From NCBI GenBank assembly GCA_029532415.1, contig JAQOTA010000050.1, positions 4,216,001 to 4,280,000 of the forward strand: a stretch of 64,000 nucleotides of DNA, read 5' to 3'. Under the pieces are notes generated by a model that was given only the letters and a program-made list of their open reading frames with translations, searched no databases and was not told the origin of the DNA. Position numbers and translations under genes: made by a program. Source of the DNA: Marasmius tenuissimus (taxonomy: Eukaryota; Basidiomycota; Agaricomycetes; Agaricales; Marasmiaceae). Within the stretch, counting starts at the first letter, position 1. Every line of letters starts with the position of its first letter. Of the stretch, positions 1-12,300 are shown in pieces.

Positions 1-370
1 TCGCGTAGATATACCGATGCGAGTCCGACATATTCTCAAACCTAAATTCCTATTCCAACGCCTCAAACCCAATGTCCTCATCCTCCACAACGTTTCCACA
101 CTGAGGCTGGCGCCAACTTGTAACGTTGATCCCAGCTGCAGTCTGAAAAAGCCATGCTGATGCCTCCTCGAAAGATTGAAGAAACGATCGCCGATAAGTC
201 GATGTCCAAACCGTGCCGCCTGGAGCAAGGGAAAATTCAGCTTTGCACGGGACGGCCGCCGACCTGCACTCCAAACGGAAGGTGATGGTTAGTACTAGTA
301 TCATGCGCTCCAGAAGAGAAGAAAGGGGACAAGAAAAGGACGAGGGGGAGATATAAGTTCCTGATACTGA
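1..370. other. Left-edge stretch with no confident gene
   Basis: This stretch lies downstream of the RNase III stop codon. A minus-strand reading frame of 84 codons (304 down to 50) is open. Its middle (SFEEASAWLFQTA) could be an amphipathic helix, but I recognise no family and it may be chance. The end of another gene to the left cannot be excluded. Confidence 0.3.
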
Positions 371-1739
371 CTAGACAGCGACACCCAGTTTCTGCAACCC
401 CATCTTGGCAGCATTGTTCTTCGCAGCCTTCTTCGTGGCGCCTTTCCCTTCTCCGTAGCACTCTCCGTTGATCATAGCCTTGACGATCCAGACCGGCGTC
501 ATATTGGCACTCTTGCGTGCGATGGCAGGATCAAAGAAGAAGTTCTGGTTCACTCCCTGGCGACCACCACCACCGCTGCTACCAGAGGCGACGTTGGACG
601 TTCTGTCGATGTACTGGTTCAACGGGTCGTAGCGCCATTCCAAGGACAGGTTCTTCTTTCCAACTGTCTGGTTGAAAAGCGCGAGATAGCCGATCTGGAC
701 CTCGGGATTGGAGTATCCCGCATGCCTGAGAGGAAGCTCAGCTCCAGACTCTGACTGCGGCGAGGACGGCGGGGAGGGCGTCGGCGAGCTGGACGGGGAA
801 GACGAAGATTCCGACAAAGAGGGAGGATCCCCAGGGAAAGCTTGGCTGATTGGGGGAAGTCCATGTTGAGCACGTATCATATTGTACGCTGCCATGGCAT
901 ACGGACGAAAGAGGGCTCTGAGCCAGGGCTTGACGACCTCGAGACCTTGATCAGTATACAACCCTCCCACAAAAGCCTGATAATAGAAAGGATGGTCAAT
1001 ATGGGGTAAGCGAGGGAAGGCAGGCATGGATAGAATACCTCGAAGACGTCAGCTAGAACGATTGTGGTAACAAGATCAATGCGGAGCTCATCGGTGGAGT
1101 GAACGAAAACCGACCTTGTACATGAGGCGAAGCTCGAAGGGCGATTGCTTGCGCAGGGTGAAGGAATAGGCGTAGAGACAGCTGATAACGACGGGATCTG
1201 AAAATCGCTGAGAATCAGGAATTGTCCAGGGCGACAGAACTCTAAAAAGCGTACATGATTGCCAATGTCGTATTCCCGACTATTAACGCACGGGTTTTCT
1301 ATTTGAGAAACATCGGCCAGGAGTAGTTAGAACCTTAACATTCATGTGAGATCAAGCTTACTTACAGTCGACGGTCCTACCCGTAAACCTGGATACATCT
1401 CCAACAGCATCTCGGTGATGACCAGGCTTAAAACTGAATCGCCCAGGTGCTCGAACCTATAAACAGTCATTCAGTCCATCTATTCTTCATATCGGGTCCT
1501 CCATGCTTCGAAACTTACTTTTCATTGTCCGGGCTCAAACTTGTGGGTTGATCCTCGAAGACATGATTAGGTCGACCATAATAACTCCGATGTGTGAACA
1601 CCTTGCGTTCGATGTCGGGAGACTTGAAGCTCGGTAAGGCAGGTAGTGGCGACTCGTCGGAAACCCTAATATAAGCAGCCATGTCATCCCAACCGAAAGA
1701 GAATGGAACAGGAGGCACTCACTGCACCATGGAGGCCAT
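371..1739 (-). CDS. Ribonuclease III (RNase III domain plus C-terminal dsRNA-binding domain)
   Basis: Predicted double-strand-specific endoribonuclease of the Pac1/Rnt1 type, which in fungi processes pre-rRNA, snRNA and snoRNA precursors in the nucleus. A 17-nt first exon (1739-1723, MASMVQ) joins 1665-1519 across a GTGAGT...TTAG intron. This gives FTHRSY, and NEKFEHLGDS is then formed across the next junction. Further splicing gives LRASPHVQADVFEAFVGG. These are the two RNase III signature blocks, with the Glu/Asp metal ligands (E, E, D and D..E) all visible. A Ser/Pro-rich linker follows, then a dsRBD ending in GKGATKKAAKNNAAKMGLQK. Mitochondrial ribosomal protein mL44 has the same fold but usually lacks the catalytic acids, so an active RNase III is preferred. 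At least six exons; the small central exons are less certain than the ends. Confidence 0.85.
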
Positions 1740-2257
1740 AGTAGAACTAGAGCCCACACGAAGCGGAGAGGTGCGCTGGGGGCCCCATCCAGCGGAGTTT
1801 AACCATTCACAGAACAAGAACTCAGCTAGAGAGTCCGCTTTTGGAAATCATGAAAATATCTCCAACAATTTGCATGAGCAGGAAGACATAGGCTGATGAT
1901 CGGAAGGGTCAAGCACTACAAGCATCTCGGTTCCTTATTCTATCACATGTGTGTGGATTCAGATTTCTGACACTCGGTGAGAGAATGCAGAGAATTGAAT
2001 ATGGATGTCTATTAGCGATACAATCGGTTGTAACTGTATAATACATGTCCTGATGAAGTGCGGGGTCTCCCACCTGAAGAAGCAGAAGGCGGACGGTTCA
2101 AGCTACAGATACAGTCCGTGGTAGCAACGACCACTCACCCAGAGATGTGAAAAAAAGGCATATCTATGCAGACGTGGCGATAGAAGCTGTGACTTGTACT
2201 GCTTGCGTGCTCAGTGGGCCACGCTGGGAATATTTTTTGAATAAACAATGCTGAGTG
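1740..2257. other. Intergenic region between RNase III and PAPS reductase
   Basis: Serves as promoter of the minus-strand RNase III gene and 3' region of the PAPS reductase gene. A good donor (GTGAGT) sits just inside the annotated end of the reductase near 2293, and an acceptor lies near 2224. A short extra C-terminal exon ending near 2165 is therefore possible. Nothing else is seen. Confidence 0.35.
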
Positions 2258-3108
2258 TCAACGCCACACGGCCCGACTTGAAGTACTCACCAGGGTGGCA
2301 GCCGTTTTCATCGCAAAAAAGTCTCGGTGTAATCCACACTCCGTTTTCTCTTTGCCTGCCCATCGACCAGCTCTCTCGTCTTGGCCTGCGGCTACCTTCG
2401 TGGTGCTGTGCCAGTCGCCAATGCTGCGGTAACCTTGATCGAGTAGTTTGTTCTTGGGGACCTTGTGGTCTGTGATGTACCAATCGACCATCGCGAACGG
2501 CCATGCGTAGAGAGGGTTCAGTTTCAGAAGCCCAGTTGAATCGACCTCCAAGGGTTTCAGTGATGCACGATCACCTCCTTGAGAGGCCCGTCGACCAGTG
2601 ATAACGGCCTTGACGCCCAACTCTTCGTAGGCTCGCCTTGCTGGTTCAACCTGCGATAAGAACGCATTAGGTTCGTACAACAATCTGAATGTTCAGATGC
2701 TAGGAAGCTAACCTTGACGGCAAAGTCGTATGTATCTTCATCAACCTCCCATAAGCGCTCGCCATATCGAGCTTCGAAGTCCTGCACGGTTTCACAGCCT
2801 TCGGGCTTGTAAATATGTATGGGCTGATCGTATTTCTTCTTCACTTCTTCCACAAGCTCATAGGTCTCTTTGAAGTGGTACAATGTATCCAGGAATATGA
2901 GAGGCGGCGGGGAGGATGTAATTTTTGACAGCATGTCGATGGCCACTAGTCCTGTGAGTCCGAAAGCCGTCGTTTGGTACAGATTCGGCAGATATTCAAT
3001 GGCCCATCGAAGAATTTCGTCTGGCTGCAGCTCTGACAGATGAGTATTGATAGCATCGAGGGTAGCGGGTGAGAGAGGGAGCTGAAGAGGTTCAGAGACG
3101 GAAGCCAT
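2258..3108 (-). CDS. MET16: Phosphoadenosine phosphosulfate (PAPS) reductase
   Basis: Thioredoxin-dependent reduction of PAPS to sulfite, a cytosolic step of sulfate assimilation towards cysteine and methionine. Two exons (3108-2713 and 2650-2258) around a 62-bp intron give 262 residues, close to the 261 of yeast Met16. The N-terminal half has the nucleotide-binding fold of the family, with AFGLTGLVAIDML and the aspartate in LIFLDTLYHF. The C-terminal half has ITGRRASQGGDRA and NPLYAWPFAMVDWYI. The catalytic cysteine motif KTECGLH is intact. The ATG at 3108 (MASVSEPLQL) is the first suitable start, and the ORF extends upstream only through non-ATG codons. The last residues are unsure because a consensus GTGAGT donor follows TAATL. 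Confidence 0.92.
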
Positions 3109-4188
3109 GGTTCGGGATTTCTGGTGGTACTTGTCGCTGGTCAAAAGGACCGTCAAAGGGGATGAACTTGTCTGGAAGCGTCGTCGTTGCGACTAGAAAT
3201 AAGATACAAGCTGACTGTACCAGGGTCGCCATCCTTTCTCAATGGCCTTCGCGCGATTCTCACTCAAGATGAGGTGCGATGTTGAAATCGGCACGTGATC
3301 TATGACAGGAACGCATTGCGAATCTGTCATTTTTTCAACGCGTCCGTATGCATTCGCGCCAACTGATATACGTCTTCTAAAGCTGTATCGAATGTGACCC
3401 CAGTCGAGGGCCAAATTTAAGTCAGGGAGCATGAAGTGGGGTGTAACTTATAAGCGAAACACTTGTTGATATAAACATTCGTCATTCAACAGACCTTGAC
3501 CCCCGTATTGCAATCGGAAAGAAGGACATACATGTGTTCCAGTCCTTGTGCGTTCGGGTCGATGATATGAGTATGAGACATGCTGTGCGCACTTGCACAC
3601 TCCCGAGGAATTCGAAAGGTCGAGGAAGAAAAAGCGAAACGGATTCCGTTCGAAAAGTCGTGTAGGAAGTTTCAGAACATGTTGTGTTTCGAGACTCTGA
3701 TTCATGTTATCGGGAGTCTTGAACATGATCGAGGTCGTAAGGAAATACCGGAAAGGGTGTAGAGACCGTGTATAATGATACATGTACCAACATAATATCG
3801 TAGGTCCTACTAAAGCTGGGGTTAATCATGATCTTTCAATCATAAATAACAGCTTAATGCACCTTTGAGTGTTTCTAAGCATCGTAGTTTCACGAGCTCT
3901 TTTTGGGTCTTTACTGGGTCGCAATGGACATAAGAGGATGTGGTTGTAGTGATCGCCACAGATCGCCACGAAGGTATCACAAAGGTAGCAGGCGTGGGAA
4001 TTTGTTCTTGATGTTGAAATTGATTTCACGTGTTTTATTCAAAAAGTCTGGGGTGATTAGACGCCCATCGGTTCCAAGGTCACCCAAGGTCGTCACTGAT
4101 TCCAAGACTCTCGACCTCAGGCCTTGAGCTCGACCACCAACATCAAGCTACTAAACCACCGTTCATTTTGACATTCTAATCTCTGGAA
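3109..4188. other. Divergent promoter region without a recognisable gene
   Basis: About 1.1 kb between the start codons of the PAPS reductase (minus) and the coiled-coil protein (plus). Short reading frames up to 111 codons occur on the minus strand but show no family motif or sensible splice structure. No tRNA or repeat was recognised. Confidence 0.4.
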
Positions 4189-6794
4189 ATGCTCGGAAAT
4201 TCTTCTACAGTGCCGAGACCACGTCCTCCAGCTCAGATGAGGAGGTCATCATCTATGAAGACCGCGAATTCCTCTCCTCCACCTCCCTATGCATCGTCGT
4301 TCTTGTTCTCCGGTAATCAGAGAGGCACTGAACTCAGCCGCAGCACTATTCTTGGGTCGCCAATCTCGACCGCGCTGCAGATGGTAGCGCAAGAAACTCA
4401 GGACAGCGGTTCTGATAGGGTCCCTTTAGCCCACGGCGAGATACTGGACTGGCTAAAGGATAAATCTCACGAGGAGATCTCAGAGCTTTTAGTCAAGGCG
4501 GACGAAGTTATTAAGCAGAGAGAATCTGGTAAGTGCATTTTCGTGCTTCTGTCAACGTGTTTGACACGTCCATATTTATCTCATTAGATCTGAACCGAAC
4601 CAACACCCTTTGCAAGTCGTTGTACGATGACAATAGCTCCTTACAGACCAAGCACAAGGCTTTGTTGTCTAGGCTTCCCAGCACACCTCGTCGCTCGTCT
4701 GAGTCGCCATTGCCCTCGCCAGGTGGCTCCGTTTTCTCGTCGTTCTCTTCCCGCCATCATTCGTCACCAAGCACCGATTCACTCATTCATACACCACCCA
4801 TTTCTCGCAGTAACTCAGATCAGGACCCGTTCCAGTTTCCATCTCGCTCCACACCCAGCAAACAAGGTGTTCGTCATGTTCGCAGAATCTCCGTCACCCC
4901 GTACGATATATCTCAACTTTCCGAACAAAATGAAGAGCTTTTACTCAAAGTGGAGAGACTCGAAAGCGAATCGGCAAGCCAGGATCTCGCCGGGAGGAAG
5001 ATGCTGAGAAAGTTGGAGAAGGAGATTAACGGGTTACGTGAAGAGTTAGAGGCAGTGCGAGAAAAGGAGGCGTTGAATGCCGCGAAAGCTGCGGAAAGTG
5101 CTGAAAAGGGGCAGAGGCAGAAGACGAGAAAGGTGTCCAGATCCAAGAGTGGTCCAGTCTCTCTAGGCTTCGGGGGAAAGGCTGATCCAGATGGACCTGT
5201 GATGGATTTTGCACCTGCTGGTCCCCTTGAGGGGCTTTTCAATCGCTCAACCAGTTCTCTTCACAAGTCTATACCTGAGTCGGAGGAAGACACCTCGGAA
5301 AGCGAACCGAATACTCCTACTTCGGCGACTACTATGGAAAGGCAACAGCGCGAATTCATAGCTCAAGTTCTGGCCAAGATGGCTGAACTCGAGGAGACCA
5401 ATGCCCGCCTCGAATCGCAACAGGCTGAAACTGCTGCACAGTTGGTGTCCATTCAGAAGGAGACGGAAAGCCTTGGGAGGGTATACGAGGGGCTTGAGAA
5501 CATCGCCAGTGCCTCTGGAGAAGGACTCGAACTTGTTCACGATGACCCTTTGTCTCAGCTAGAGAACGAAGAGGTCAATGTTGACGTTGAGCTCCCATCC
5601 ATGCCTAGCGACTCTACCATTCGATTCCAAAGTTTCAGAAAGACTCTCGAGGGTCTTCCTCGGACTCTCCCCGGGGACGACAGCCGCACTTTCACCTCGG
5701 ATTCCGCGCATCCCTTCACGAACAAATCGAGGAAGACTGTGCTTGGATTATTCGAAGAAAGCCTTCCCAGCCCTTCAGTGACCATTCCGAGGCCAACGTC
5801 TCACGCCGACGGGCTTCCTTCCCCACTAAGCGGTTTCGGTTTGACTCTCAACCCTCTAGACTCCTTCTCGCCCGTCGGAACGTCATTCATTCCCCTAGAT
5901 TCACTCTCTAGTGAACTCGGTCTTGGCGGTACTTCAGGCTTCACATACACCGGCCCGAGTGATCATCTCCGTACTAGCAGCCTATGCGATTTTAGCACCC
6001 TTTCCAATCATGCCAACGACGTTCCTTCACCTTCACCCTCCCCTGTCGACCTTTCCAAGACAGCGAGGCAGGATGCGATGGGTACAGATGACGGTTGGAA
6101 TCCAAACTTCAAGTTACCTAAGACTCCCGTTCGAAGGGACGGACTTCAGTTGACGCTCGAGCCTCCTACACCAAATCCGGATGAGTTCGAGCCACAGTCT
6201 CCGGCACAGAAGCAGGCTGAGAGATATAGGAGGATGTCGCAGACCGTCCGTGCTAGAACGGCGAGATGGGTCGATGGAAGGTTTACGGATAACTTGCTTA
6301 GCCCGCAGGCGATGGGGAGTGTGAGGGGGAGACGACCGGCGGCGCTCGATGATGATGATGAGGAGATAACGGGGAACCTTAGTTTGAGGGTGGATGTGGA
6401 GACATCTTCTAATCGTTCATCCAGAACGGCTGTTTCGAAGGCATCTCCTTCTCAGCCGATACAGGCGAAACTCATCACTGTACTGGACTCTGTTGTGGAG
6501 AGGTTCACTGGACGGTCGGGTGGTGGGGATGGAGCCTCAGGAGATGCTCCGGAGGAAGTTTCAGGTTCTGCGGACCCCGACAGTTCGGTGGAGTTGTATG
6601 TTACTCCTGCTTCTCCGGTTAAGGAAAAGAAGCCGGCTGGGTTTGGGGAGATCATTCTGGAGGTTTGGCTCTGGCTTCAGTTCGCCGTCATCATTTTGGT
6701 GTTCTTGTGGGCGATGGCAAAGCGAGGCCCGAAAAGCGTGTTGGGAGATAGACATCGTTCTGTTTCAAGTAGCACAAGAGCTCGGGGATCCTGA
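4189..6794 (+). CDS. Coiled-coil protein with C-terminal membrane segment
   Basis: I do not recognise a named family. Two exons (4189-4528 and 4588-6794) with a 59-bp intron give 848 residues. The N-terminus is Ser/Pro-rich, followed by a helical stretch (EILDWLKDKSHEEISELLVK) and then long heptad-like regions roughly at residues 215-300 and 370-430 (LSEQNEELLLKVERLESES; FIAQVLAKMAELEETNARL). The middle is low-complexity and Ser/Thr/Pro-rich. Close to the C-terminus is one strongly hydrophobic segment (VWLWLQFAVIILVFLWAMA) followed by a basic tail. That arrangement suggests a tail-anchored or single-pass membrane protein with a cytoplasmic or nuclear coiled coil, for example a tether. This is inference from composition only. 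It converges on the Sld3-like gene. Confidence 0.75.
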
Positions 6795-7038
6795 ACTTCA
6801 ACTCATACCTCTTCTCCTTCTCACCCGAACTTGACTATGCATCATTTACGATTCTGTAGCATTACATTTCTACTTCTTCCTTTCATTTGTAGTTTCTTTC
6901 GCATACTTCATCGCACATCACACGTATCATTATTATGACGGTCATGTTGTATACATAATGTCCTCGTCGTTATTATCCATGATAAAGACGGCTGTGTGCT
7001 ATACTAGAGTATACGAATATAACGAGTGATACTCCCCC

Positions 7039-8837
7039 TCAACACAGGGCCCTGGTACATCCTTTCCCGGTTTTTGTCGGGGTAGCCACAACAGATCCAC
7101 CTTGACTGGCCAGCTGAAGTTCATCGTCCGATCCGTCCTCACCTGGTAAGAACAATGGGGCAGGCGAGCTGGTTCCCGGGAGTTGCCACTCATCCTCCTC
7201 TTCACCCTCCTCTCCTTCTATTGTCGACGTCCTGGATAACATTCGCATCAAACCGGTAGAGGATTTCGTCGGGCTCTCCGGAACTAGGGTTTGTGACTGG
7301 GATGCTGCCCTCGAGAGCGCTCTAACCTTCGATTCTTTGGGTTTGGCCGGCGTTGCCTCCACCAAAGTTACTCCTGGATCCTTACTACTCGTTGACTTGG
7401 CGGGTTTCACCTCCATCCCAGACTTGAGCGCTGTTCCTTGCGACTCAGAGCCAGCTTGCTGCTGTGCCTTTGCGATATTTTTGAACGATCGGCTCATGCT
7501 AATCTCCCTCGTTAGCATTCGAGATGGCCCGATGCTAGACGCACGTCTTCGTTCACGTTCCTCTTCCGCCAGGGAGAGTGAAAGAGAACGTGACCGTTCG
7601 AGTTTGCGAGGTTCGGGCTGTTTCGAAGATTGTCTCTGCTTGGAGTCCACGTGAGAAGATGTCGTGGATAACGCAGGAGATGGGAATCGTGAGGTAGATG
7701 CAGATTTAGGTGGAGCGAGGTTCGATATCGTTCGTGCTCGTTTAGTGGGACGTGTCTCGGCGGAACCAGCACCGACGGGAGGTGTCACCTGTGTCTCTGA
7801 CTCGTCCTCCTCATCTGTGAAAGGCGACTGAGGAAATAACTTGGAACGGGCTAAGGAACATTGTTCGGGGAGTATAGATTTGAATCTCGGGGAGTGTTCA
7901 GTGTTTGGAGCAAAACACTGTAGCGATGTATACTCACTGTGGTTCAATCACGTTCTGACAGAAAGACTGCATCCAGTCAAGATCATCCTCATTTCGTCTC
8001 TTGTTTTTCGACGGTGAAGTGCTCAAATCGACCATGAGCTGCCAAGTCGAGAGCTTATCCATAAAGCTCTCCAGTCGGTCTTCAGTAGAGGGCGTAGGAG
8101 CTGGTTTCTTCCGCAGCTGTTTTCGCCTCTTGACCGACGAGAGTTCAGGTGGAGGTGGTGGAGGTGGAGGAGATGGGCCAGGGAGTGACAGAAGAAGGAG
8201 ATGTAATAGAATCTGGATCTGAATTCTTGGGAGATGATGAGTTTAAAGATGTACGAACATGAGAATACTTACTCTCGTTTCTCCATCCGCTGCAGCCAGT
8301 TGATCCGCCATTTTTCATCCTCCCAGACACTCATATCAGGGTTTGTATTCCGCATTGCTTCAAACTCCTCATCGCCCTTTTCATAGCTCAACGCGTACCA
8401 CATCATCGATTCTTCTACTTCTCCGGCACCACCGCCATCCGAGAGAATCTGAGGAAGCTCCTGGTGATATTTATTGGCTGCTGTTCGGGGTGTGTGGAGA
8501 AGGGGATCCAATAGTTCATGCAAAGGATGAACCTGGAGTTCTTCGGACTGAGATGACCCCGACGCGACATTCACGCGTCTCATGGCAGGAGCAAGACGGT
8601 TTAGAGACATGATTGACTGATTTCAATAGTCAGAATCATTTAGCCCACAGAAGTCTCCATGCGTACCTCTGGAAGCCATAGAAACTGCAGGTAGGTTCGA
8701 GCGACATATTGATCGGGTGTCTCCTGCGCAAGGTCGGTGAGTGGATAATCTCTAAGCACGGATTTCTCTTGGGTGGTTGTCCAGTTGATCTTGGGTGTGA
8801 GTTGTAAATTACGGGGGAGATTGGAGATGAAGGCCAT
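7039..8837 (-). CDS. SLD3: Sld3-like DNA replication initiation regulator
   Basis: Sld3 recruits Cdc45 to the MCM helicase at origins and is activated by CDK phosphorylation. Four exons (8837-8667, 8616-8273, 8225-7938, 7885-7039) sum exactly to 549 codons plus stop. After splicing, the central region reads WRINWLQRMEKREIQIQILL, then a poly-Pro run. It continues with DRLESFMDKLSTWQLM, DDLDWMQSFCQNVIEP and FKSILPEQCSLARSKLFP. This order matches what I know of the fungal Sld3 domain. The C-terminal half is disordered, Ser/Thr-rich and has many SP/TP sites (VPESPTKSS, FPSPALS), as expected for a CDK target. The nucleotide run for the poly-Pro stretch (near 8150) is GGN-rich on the plus strand. 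Family assignment is from memory of motif order, not from a search. Confidence 0.72.
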
Positions 8838-9360
8838 GATTCATCGAGAGCGCACAACAAGAAAGCAGGTGTCATGTGACCGACTGAAGCGCGTCTTGAC
8901 TGGAGGCCCGGGCCGGCTCGGGTTATCTCTGTGGTCCTATCCAGGACTCGAGAGCTCGGGAGTCGAAGTGCAGCTCCGACTCATCCCTCTAAAGGTTGCC
9001 TTTGATCCATAGTTATCGCTTTAGATTATAATATGCTCTGTACAGTAGTATCAAGTATTCCATTCCTCCAAGTGGGGCATGAATACTGTCATTCATTTGA
9101 CATGCACGAAACAGTCTGTATGAAGGAGTGCAAGATTAGTGCGATGCGTCTAGGAAGTTAAGGAACGGTAATGTACATAATGTAATGAAGAACCATAATG
9201 CAAGGGGAATGGTCGCTAACTGTGATGATTGGAAGAAGAATGGATGAACAAAAAGAATACAAATGAAAAATAATGATACTACAGATACATTCGTGAGTAA
9301 CCTCCGCCCAACAAAGAACACTCTCCCAAAAGAGCAAGGAAAAGATGACAAACGTCAATC
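8838..9360. other. Intergenic region, no gene seen
   Basis: Lies between the Sld3-like start codon and the stop codon of the next minus-strand gene. It should hold the Sld3-like promoter and the 3' UTR of the upstream gene. Reading frames here are short, hydrophobic and without start context. No repeat was found. Confidence 0.4.
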
Positions 9361-12300
9361 TTATGTCGTTGGCGATAGTCTCGCAAGCAGTTCATCAATG
9401 ACCTGATTGTTGTCGTCCAGTGATTGCTGAGCCCTTTCCTGATGGTCACCTGCTACAGTCTGACCATCCGCAGGAGTATTATGCCCTCCGTTACGCCCCA
9501 GCGTAGCAAGCGCCGAGACTGAGCCAGCGCGAGATCGGGTGCCAGGTTTAGAGTGTACGCCTTCAGCTTGCACCTGAGCCAGCTCGCTAGGAGTCAGGGT
9601 CTCATCAAAATAATGGCTCAAAAGAGACATATGAGCTGGTGTCAGCTGTTGCGGTGGTGGTGCCGGAAAATCTGATACAGACATTCGAGAACCTTCTGAG
9701 GCACTTGTCATGTAACTGCTTCTCGTAGGATCGGCGGATGGTGGCTGTAAACTGGAATGGGCAGTCGGGTGTCGAACGAAGGAGGGTGATGCACCCAACA
9801 CGTCGTCCTCTTCATTGCGCATGTCCTCATGAGCATATGACATCTGACCAACGAATGATAGCCGAGGGTCGGTGGACTCAGCCATGGGGGTCGCAGAGGG
9901 TTCAACATTTCCCAAGCGGTAGATATCTACAAGAAATGTCAATGCGTGTTCGTCTAGATACGAGACAGTGGGAATACTCACTCAGAGTCTCGTCATCAAT
10001 GGGTGACGTTGGAGATGACGCCCTCGTCGACGTTTCGATGTCCTCGGGAATCTGACCGCTGGGATAGAAAGCGCCGTGTGTATCATCCTCGCCCCCAACA
10101 GGTTTCACTCTCGTAACAGCCTCCACCGACGCCGTCTCCGGTATTTCAGAGAACACAAACCTTAGCGAAGTGTCGGTCGGGGGTGAACGACCTGTGGCAT
10201 ATGCACTTTGTCGCAACACTGATAGACTCGACCGGGAGCTCAAACTGATGGAACGGCGTAACTGTTCATCATGATGTTCATCATGGTCTTCGCTGAATTT
10301 ACGCGCGAGACTCGTGAGACCGGTTCGACCAGTTCCTTGGCTCCTCACGTCCCAGGGAATATTGGGAGGTTGATGGATTGGACTACGTGTGTTCAACGGC
10401 TGGGCAGTACCGTCGACAGACGAACCACGCGGGCGGTAGAACAAATCACGATAATGTTCCAGGTCATCAGGATTCCCGAGTATTGGGGGCGAAAGTGGAG
10501 GTGAAGAGTTGGCAGTGCTTGCACTAGGGGACGAACGAGCCGAATCATGTCTGGTTGGAACAGGCAAGGTTGAATGTGGAAGTTCTGGCTGAGGTAGCTG
10601 ATCGATGTTGACGGGCGATGGTACTAATGAAGAGGTGATACTGGCCTTCTGAACATGGTGAAGGTGAGCAGGACGCGAAGCATCGTACTGAACCGGTATT
10701 CGGCGCGCAGAGTCGTAGCGCTGTACAGTGGGCCTTTCGTTGACAGCGATAGGGACAAACCTGTCACCCTCAGCTTCCTCCTTCTCGGGTATTACTTCGT
10801 TCATAACGAAATTTGACGAGGCTTGCTCCTCGCTCGCTCCAAGTCCACTATCCCGGCTCTGCCTACGTGCAGCCCATGCAAGTGCCTCTCCGATCCCAGC
10901 TGTATCGTATATGGGACTCGAATTACGCATGGCTCGAGAGTATCCCTCGTTCCTCTCACCATTCTTTTCGTCGCGGTAATGTTGGACGGAAACGAAAGGC
11001 GAATACTGTATATCAGAAGGCAAAATTTCCCGAACAGGGTTGCCACCCCACTGAGCCCACATTTTTTCCGGAGGTGGCACCAAGCTGTCAGTGCGGACCT
11101 CCTTTACGATTCTTCCTTCGTTGGTGTAGGAATCGATTGATGGGGTCGCAGACACTAGCGCGTACGGGTGCATGGATGGGGATGTATGGGTTGGAGAGAC
11201 GGGAGATGTTTGGGTTGTGCCTCGATTAGCCTGGTGAGGTACAGATACTGCGAAACCTCCTTGCGCGTACGGATGGGAAGGAAGTCGGAGGGATTCCCTG
11301 TCAACGGTCTCATCTGTCAAAGGTGGAGTAGATATGGCAATTCCGACCCTAGAATCAGAGAGGGCGGAAGGTGAAGGTGACAGACGGGCAGCATCCAAAG
11401 GAGATAATGGGGTCACAGGCGTCTGCATCTGGGCAGGGTCCTGAAGTCTGATCACCCTGGTGCCAGGTGCTCGTATCGCAACCTCCAAACCACCGGATTG
11501 ATTCAAAGCGGCCAGCTCCCTGTTCTTTTCCTCCATAGGGGTGATGACAATACCACCACCACATAGAGCTGCTGTCGACTTGGCGGTCGATTTCGCCATT
11601 CTAATCGCTGATTTACCGATGGAATCACTCCTCGAATGATTTCTTGAATGCGATCTGGACGACTTCGTGAGGGTCTTGCTTAACGAGTTGGAATGTGCAT
11701 GAGATGATGACCATGTTGGCACGGTTGTCCCTCTTGAATCAGTCTCGCTCGTCGTTCGAGGGCGCCCAGCGAGGTGGGCGCGGGGTGCGGATGGGTGTAC
11801 GGGTATAGGCTCCTGATTTCCGAGCAAACCTCTTGCTGCCAAGTATTCAAAGTTGTTGGCCTTGTCGTTCCGCTTTTTGTTCCGCTGGGACTTGGAACGT
11901 GCACGCGAAAGTGAACGTGCTCTTTCATTCTGGAAGGAGTTGATCGCTTGAGTCTGCCATTTTTTCCGTTGGTGTTCCAGTATTTGACCTTCTTCAAGCA
12001 CGCTGTCAAGGAAAATAGTTCAGGATAAGCATGAATGTTATGGATGTCGAAAATGACGCACCGGGCAAGTGACGGAACAGGACTAGGCAAAACCAAGTCG
12101 TCCAAAGCCCAACTTTTCGGTCTGGGAGGCCTCTCAGGCGCGGATTCCAGACGCGGGAGATCCTCCGGCTTCTTTCCCTGGGCTCTCTGAGATCGCGGAG
12201 GGGGTAATGGAAGAGGCGGTTCCTCTTCCCTCAGCATTGATGGACCAGCAGCACGGGAGGACGAGAGATCGACCAACGACCGTGAGTGAGCGAGAACTCT

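Noticed and set aside
50..304. Open minus-strand frame of 84 codons at the left edge
   Set aside because: No recognised motif, no convincing splice partner and no conserved start context; kept only as a comment.
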